Shown piece by piece: positions 14,924 through 18,200 of a stretch of 18,200 nucleotides of DNA (positions are counted from its first letter, which is position 1; each line of letters opens with the position of its first letter). The translations under genes were made by a program, and so were the position numbers. The notes beneath the pieces are model-generated. The model searched no databases. It saw nothing but the letters and a program-made list of their open reading frames with translations, and was not told where the DNA came from. Origin of the DNA: Alphaproteobacteria bacterium MarineAlpha3_Bin3 (lineage in GTDB: Bacteria > Pseudomonadota > Alphaproteobacteria > Rhodospirillales > Casp-alpha2); NCBI GenBank assembly GCA_002938075.1, contig PTLK01000015.1:1-18200 (forward strand), read 5' to 3'.

Positions 14924-16480
14924 ATGGCGAATTCAGGCAGCAGGAGAGAACGCCGCCAGCAGAAGAAGCTGGCGAAGAAATCCGGCGGCGGTCAGGCGGC
15001 GGACATTGGCGCCGTCCTCGAGGGCGCCCTCGCCGACCAGCAGGCCGGGCGGCTGGACGAAGCCGAACAAGCCTACCGCCAGGCCCTTTCCCAAGACCCC
15101 AAGGCCTTCGTCGCCCATGTCAACCTGGGCGTGGTGCTGCACGACCAGGGGCGCCTTGAGGACGCAGCGGAGTCCTTCGACAACGCGCTGGCCATCAACC
15201 CGGACGTCGCCGAGGTCCATTACGGCCTCGGTCTGGTTCTGCAGGACAGGGACGAAAAGGCGGACGCCGAGGCCGCTTTCCGGCGCGCCGTCGAGATCAA
15301 CCCCGATTACGCCGAGGCCCTGAACGGACTCGCCATCGCGCTCGAGAAACAAGGCCACCGGGAGCAAGCCGCGGCCACGTTCGAACGCGCGCTCACCGCC
15401 TATCCCGGCTTCGCCGAGGCGCATAACAACCTCGGCAACCTGCAGCACCGCCACGGCAACCTGGAAGAGGCCTTGGCCGCCTTTCGCCGCGCCATCGAGA
15501 TCAACCCCGAATACGCCGAGGCGCACCGCAACCTGTCGCACGTGTTGTTGCTGGCCGGGCGCCTGGACGAGGGCTGGAAGGAATTCCGGTGGCGGTGGCG
15601 GTGCCGGGACTTCCCGTCGGCAACCCGCCCGTTCCCACAGCCGCCGTGGACCGGCGAGCCCGTGGACGGCAAGACGGTTCTGGTGTGGGGCGAACAAGGG
15701 GTCGGCGACGAGGTCCATTTCGCCGCCATGGTGCCGGACCTGATCGACGCCGGGGCCAAGGTCGTCTTGGAATGCGAACACCGGCTGGCGCCTTTGTTCG
15801 GGCGCTCGTTCCCCGAGGCAAAGTGCGTGGCCCTGGAAAACCCGCCCGCCGCCGAGACCATGGGGGACGACATTTATTTCCAGGTCCCGTCGGGAAACCT
15901 CGGGCAGTGGCTGCGGCCCGATCTCGATTCCTTTCCCGACCGGGAGTCCTACCTGGTTGCCGACGAGGATCGAGTGGCGGAATTGAAAGACCGATACCGG
16001 GACGGAACCGGGGACCGGCTGGTCGGTATCGCCTGGATCAGCAAGAATCCGGAGATCGGCAAGGACAAATCGATGGCGTTGGCAGACTGGCGGCCGTTGA
16101 CGGAAATCGAAGGCATCCGTTTCGTCGATCTTCAATACGGCGACACGGCCGACGAACGGGCCGAATTCGAGCGCGAAACGAGGACGCTGATTATCCACGA
16201 CGACGCCATCGACCAGATGGCGGACGTGGACGCCTTCGCCGCCCAGGTGGCGGCCATGGATCTGGTGATTTCCGTCTCCAACACCACCGTTCACCTGTCC
16301 GGGGCGCTTGGCGTGCCAACGTGGGTGCTGCTCAACACGTTGCCGCTCTGCGTCTGGATGGCCGAGGGCGAGGACAGCCCCTGGTATCCGTCGCTGCGGC
16401 TGATCCGCCAATCTGAAGCCGGCGAGTGGGCGGACGTCATCGGGCGGGTGGTGGTGGCGCTTGAGGATTTTAGGCGCTAG
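14924..16480 (+). CDS. TPR-repeat protein with C-terminal GT-B glycosyltransferase-like domain
   Basis: The 518-residue cytoplasmic protein has two parts. After a very basic N-terminus (RRERRQQKKLAKK, 7-19), about five to six TPR units run from about 27 to 225, showing the 34-residue pattern with A..LG..L..QG....A...F..AL.I.P (for example 61-94, 95-128, 129-162, 163-196). The C-terminal ~290 residues resemble the GT-B domain that follows TPRs in many alphaproteobacterial proteins: WTGEPVDGKTVLVWGEQGVGDE (split at 242-263) and, near the end, DLVISVSNTTVHLSGALGVP followed by WYPSLRLIRQ, the presumed nucleotide-sugar site. Such proteins are often linked to protein or flagellin glycosylation, but the acceptor is unknown here. 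ATG 14924 has a weak GGA upstream. It lies 24 bases after prmA and ends five bases from the stop of a convergent glycosyltransferase gene. Confidence 0.85.
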   Translation: MANSGSRRERRQQKKLAKKSGGGQAADIGAVLEGALADQQAGRLDEAEQAYRQALSQDPKAFVAHVNLGVVLHDQGRLEDAAESFDNALAINPDVAEVHYGLGLVLQDRDEKADAEAAFRRAVEINPDYAEALNGLAIALEKQGHREQAAATFERALTAYPGFAEAHNNLGNLQHRHGNLEEALAAFRRAIEINPEYAEAHRNLSHVLLLAGRLDEGWKEFRWRWRCRDFPSATRPFPQPPWTGEPVDGKTVLVWGEQGVGDEVHFAAMVPDLIDAGAKVVLECEHRLAPLFGRSFPEAKCVALENPPAAETMGDDIYFQVPSGNLGQWLRPDLDSFPDRESYLVADEDRVAELKDRYRDGTGDRLVGIAWISKNPEIGKDKSMALADWRPLTEIEGIRFVDLQYGDTADERAEFERETRTLIIHDDAIDQMADVDAFAAQVAAMDLVISVSNTTVHLSGALGVPTWVLLNTLPLCVWMAEGEDSPWYPSLRLIRQSEAGEWADVIGRVVVALEDFRR

Positions 16481-16485
16481 CCGTC

Positions 16486-17169
16486 TTATTTTTTCTGGTC
16501 GCAGCGGAGCATGGTGTCTTTTTCGGCGAACCATTCGGCGGCGTAGTCGGTGTCCTTGTAATCGTCGAAATAAGGCCCGCCGATGGTGTAGTGCAGGTTC
16601 GACACCTCGCCCACCGGCACCGTCTCGTCATAGCCGACCAGGTGGTTCCAGCGGTGCGGGATGTCGCCGATCAGATGATCGCCGTCAAGCCACTGGTACC
16701 GGTGCAGCTCCAGCCCCGTCGCCGTATTGACGAAGTCCGGCGTCAACGCCTTGCACTTCTCGTTGTTGAACAGCATGACGCTGGACCAGTTCTTCTTCTC
16801 GTACTTGCTCTGCGGCTTGCCCAGGAACTTGGTCGTCTCCTTGGGCACGTGGTCGTGTTTGACCACCTGGACGGCGAAATTGTCGTCGCGCAGCTTCCAC
16901 AGGTCCGCCATGTCGTCAAGCACCAGCATGTCGCAGTCCATGAACAGCGCCCAGCCCTGATAATCGCACAGGTGCGGCACCAGGAAGCGCGAAAACGAGA
17001 ACTCTGTCGATTGCAAATTGTGGTGCTCGCGGGTCATCAGGCCCGACAATTGCGTCAGCATCAGCGGCGTGATCGACACCGGCTCGGAGCACCGCGCCTG
17101 AATGGAATGAGAAAGGACGTGATAGGAAACGGTCTCGACCGTATCGAAACCTATGAACACCCGGATCAT
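16486..17169 (-). CDS. GT-A type glycosyltransferase with DxD motif (GT8-like)
   Basis: The product is a 227-residue soluble enzyme that should use a nucleotide sugar and a divalent metal. It starts MIRVFIGFDTVE, a first Rossmann-like strand. The metal motif sits in ALFMDCDMLVLDD (DCD at 78-80). Later segments typical of this group are NWSSVMLFNN, WNHLVGY and LHYTIGGPYFDDY, the last likely near the active site. No signal peptide or membrane segment is seen. The frame stays open to 17217, but ATG 17169 carries the family start and AAGGAG lies about ten bases upstream, so it is preferred. It converges on the TPR-glycosyltransferase gene with a five-base gap. The shared theme suggests a common surface-sugar or protein-glycosylation role, which is inference. 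Acceptor and sugar are unknown. Confidence 0.82.
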   Translation of the reverse strand: MIRVFIGFDTVETVSYHVLSHSIQARCSEPVSITPLMLTQLSGLMTREHHNLQSTEFSFSRFLVPHLCDYQGWALFMDCDMLVLDDMADLWKLRDDNFAVQVVKHDHVPKETTKFLGKPQSKYEKKNWSSVMLFNNEKCKALTPDFVNTATGLELHRYQWLDGDHLIGDIPHRWNHLVGYDETVPVGEVSNLHYTIGGPYFDDYKDTDYAAEWFAEKDTMLRCDQKK

Positions 17170-17369
17170 GATGGGGGGACTCCTTTTTATTATTGGCGGC
17201 CGGGGGATGGTGGGCACGGCTGGGCCCGTGTCCCGAAGGGCGCAAAATCAACAATCGAACCAGCACCGCTCTCGTGTGAACGGAGAAACTAACTCTGAAC
17301 CATATTTAGATCAACGCGTTGTTCGGGTGCTGTCGCCATCCATGTCCATCATCAAAACATTTGGGACGC
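17170..17369. other. Intergenic region upstream of the GT-A gene, no gene recognised
   Basis: No plausible coding frame is seen. The left end holds the ribosome site of the GT-A gene. On the minus strand TTGATC, 17 bases, TAGTTT (around 17287-17315) is a weak promoter candidate only. The sequence turns AT-richer to the right, toward the recombinase relics. Confidence 0.4.
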
Positions 17370-17576
17370 ATGAGCCTGTTTCGTAACGGAGGATCCGGCT
17401 CATCTTGGTTTGACGTCAGCCGATTCTTGCCTCTGGCGTTCTTGGCCCCCGACATCGTCGAGGCGATTCTTGCTGGAAGGAAACCGGTCGAACTGACGTC
17501 TGAAAAATTGAAACGTCTCCGCAATCTGCCGAAATCCTGGGAAGAGCAACGCCAACTGCTCGGTTTTACCGGCTGA
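17370..17576 (+). pseudogene. 3' remnant of a large serine recombinase gene (copy A)
   Basis: The frame ends with a 54-residue block, from DVSRFLPLAFLAP through DIVEAILAGRKPVELT to WEEQRQLLGFTG. It matches the extreme C-terminus of alphaproteobacterial site-specific recombinases of the large serine (resolvase/invertase) family, whose proteins end with AFLAPDIVEAILDGRQP...LP.DW.EQ..LLGF. The catalytic resolvase domain (N-terminal, with the nucleophilic Ser) and the central recombinase domain are absent. The preceding MSLFRNGGSGSSWF is unrelated, so this is most likely a broken gene end. The frame can also be opened from ATG 17319. A real small protein cannot be ruled out. The family match is from memory of the motif. 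Confidence 0.65.
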
Positions 17577-17577
17577 A

Positions 17578-17755
17578 ATCCGCCAAAATTAGCTATGGTT
17601 TGGTGTCACGAAACGCCAAACAGAGACTTTCTGCTGAAATTGCCCCATATGGGCTTTGGAGGCCGTCTCTCGGCAACGAATGCCAGGGGAATGCCGCCGG
17701 AAAACCGCAGAAATCAGCTATTTATCTCAGAACACGGATTGGTGTCTGAAACCGC
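17578..17755 (+). repeat. Decayed direct repeat between the two recombinase remnants
   Basis: A motif just after the copy A stop (17578-17614, CCGCCAAAATTAGCTAT then TTTGGTGTC.CGAAACG) recurs imperfectly at about 17701-17755 (CCGCAGAAATCAGCTAT, a 14-base insertion, ATTGGTGTCTGAAACCG). A third, weaker trace (AAATCGCCATGGTTTGG) follows copy B near 18031. No gene is seen between. It looks like repeated 3' flanks of recombinase genes. Confidence 0.45.
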
Positions 17756-17764
17756 TCCGGGTGG

Positions 17765-18019
17765 GTGGTGGGCAGATCAGTCTCCGGCGAACCTGCCTCC
17801 GGGGAAGTAGCATCCGTTCGGGCCATTGCCCAGCGTGAAAACATCTACGAAACGGAAGTCAGTCGCATTCTACCGCTAGCCTTCCTCGCGCCAAGAATCA
17901 TTGAGGCAATTCTTGACGGGCGTCAGGCAGAAGAGTTAACCGTCAAAAGTCTCAAAAGGCTCGGCCCTCTTCCCAGTGACTGGGAAGCCCAGCAAAAATT
18001 GCTTCGAATTTCAGGCTAA
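17765..18019 (+). pseudogene. 3' remnant of a second large serine recombinase gene (copy B)
   Basis: The C-terminal block EVSRILPLAFLAP to WEAQQKLLRISG aligns without gaps to copy A; I count about 33 identities in 54 residues. Copy B also keeps the helix just upstream, VASVRAIAQRENIYETEVSR, which is the usual linker before this block in the recombinases. The catalytic N-terminal domain is missing, and the frame has only a GTG start at 17765 with no ribosome site. The two copies are too different for a recent duplication and more likely come from two related recombinase genes. It ends about 50 bases from the 3' end of the tRNA gene. Confidence 0.68.
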
Positions 18020-18070
18020 TTTTTCTCAAGAAATCGCCATGGTTTGGACCTGGGTTTGCAGGAAAAAGAG

Positions 18071-18147
18071 TGGTGGGCCCGGCAGGATTCGAACCTGCGA
18101 CCAGACCGTTATGAGCGGTCGGCTCTAACCAAATGAGCTACGGGCCC
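18071..18147 (-). tRNA. tRNA with CAT anticodon, probably tRNA-Ile2 (lysidine type)
   Basis: A complete 77-base cloverleaf with encoded CCA is read on the minus strand. The acceptor GGGCCCG pairs with CGGGCCC, the D arm is GCTC/GAGC, the anticodon stem GACCG/CGGTC encloses loop CTCATAA (anticodon CAT at 18113-18111), and the T arm GCAGG-TTCGAAT-CCTGC is perfect. CAT tRNAs may be elongator Met, initiator Met or Ile2. The first base pair G-C excludes a typical initiator. The variable region TGGTCGC resembles E. coli Ile2, so Ile2, modified by TilS to read AUA, is favoured over elongator Met. A TATAGA box at 18173-18168 is a plausible -10. Confidence 0.93.
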
Positions 18148-18200
18148 CCAATGGGGTTCGTCTTAAATCTATAACACAAAAAAACCGGAGGCAGCCTTTC

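Noticed and set aside
16473..16492. Hairpin plus T-run between the convergent glycosyltransferase genes
   Set aside because: The stem GGC-GCTA-GCC has only three pairs, and the T-run is the Lys-Lys coding end of the minus-strand gene.
14933..16534. 533-codon open frame on the minus strand opposite the TPR-glycosyltransferase gene
   Set aside because: Its translation has no recognisable domain and mirrors the Ala/Glu-rich TPR coding on the other strand; the plus-strand protein has clear TPR and GT motifs. It is a high-GC codon artefact.
17218..17240. GGGCCCG near 17222 as a possible att copy of the tRNA end
   Set aside because: Only seven bases match the tRNA acceptor sequence and the similarity does not extend into the T arm; this is expected by chance in GC-rich DNA.

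Overview
The window looks like chromosomal DNA from a GC-rich alphaproteobacterium, most likely of the Rhodospirillales type. Pointers are a CIRCE-controlled groES-groEL operon, a PcrA/UvrD helicase gene followed directly by prmA, TPR-glycosyltransferase proteins of the kind common in that order, and large-serine-recombinase tails of the alphaproteobacterial type. Most of the window is dense protein coding with short gaps. Long antisense open frames are a by-product of high third-position GC and are left out.

Left part (1-6369, all on the minus strand). At the edge is groEL (N-terminal 375 codons only), preceded by groES, a CIRCE operator and a sigma70-like promoter whose -35 box contains the stop codon of the gene upstream. 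That gene is the last of a tightly coupled three-gene unit: a GT2 polyprenyl-phosphate sugar transferase, a TVP38/VTT-fold membrane protein and an ArnT-like GT83/PMT-fold transferase. Together they look like a module that loads a lipid-carrier sugar, moves the carrier and transfers the sugar outside the cytoplasmic membrane. Upstream lies fetA-fetB, an iron-export type ABC transporter with overlapping genes.

Middle (6453-11592). A hot-dog thioesterase, a PiT phosphate transporter and a CLC-family anion transport protein with two CBS domains lie on the plus strand. The CLC protein has substitutions at several positions that define the anion and proton pathways. A convergent gene encodes an exported HtrA/DegP-like protein with a PDZ domain in which all three catalytic-triad positions appear to be replaced, so it is probably a pseudoprotease.

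Right part (11725-18200). uvrD/pcrA, prmA and a TPR-GT-B glycosyltransferase gene run on the plus strand, the first possibly from a leaderless transcript. A DxD glycosyltransferase gene converges on them. The last kilobase is an AT-richer, gene-poor relic zone: two diverged 3' ends of large serine recombinase genes lie in tandem next to the 3' end of a tRNA gene with a CAT anticodon. I read this as the scar of an integrated element. I found no CRISPR array, complete insertion sequence, phage gene or toxin-antitoxin pair. The most unusual items are the GT2-VTT-GT83 unit, the dead HtrA and the non-canonical CLC; none is a clear new system by itself.
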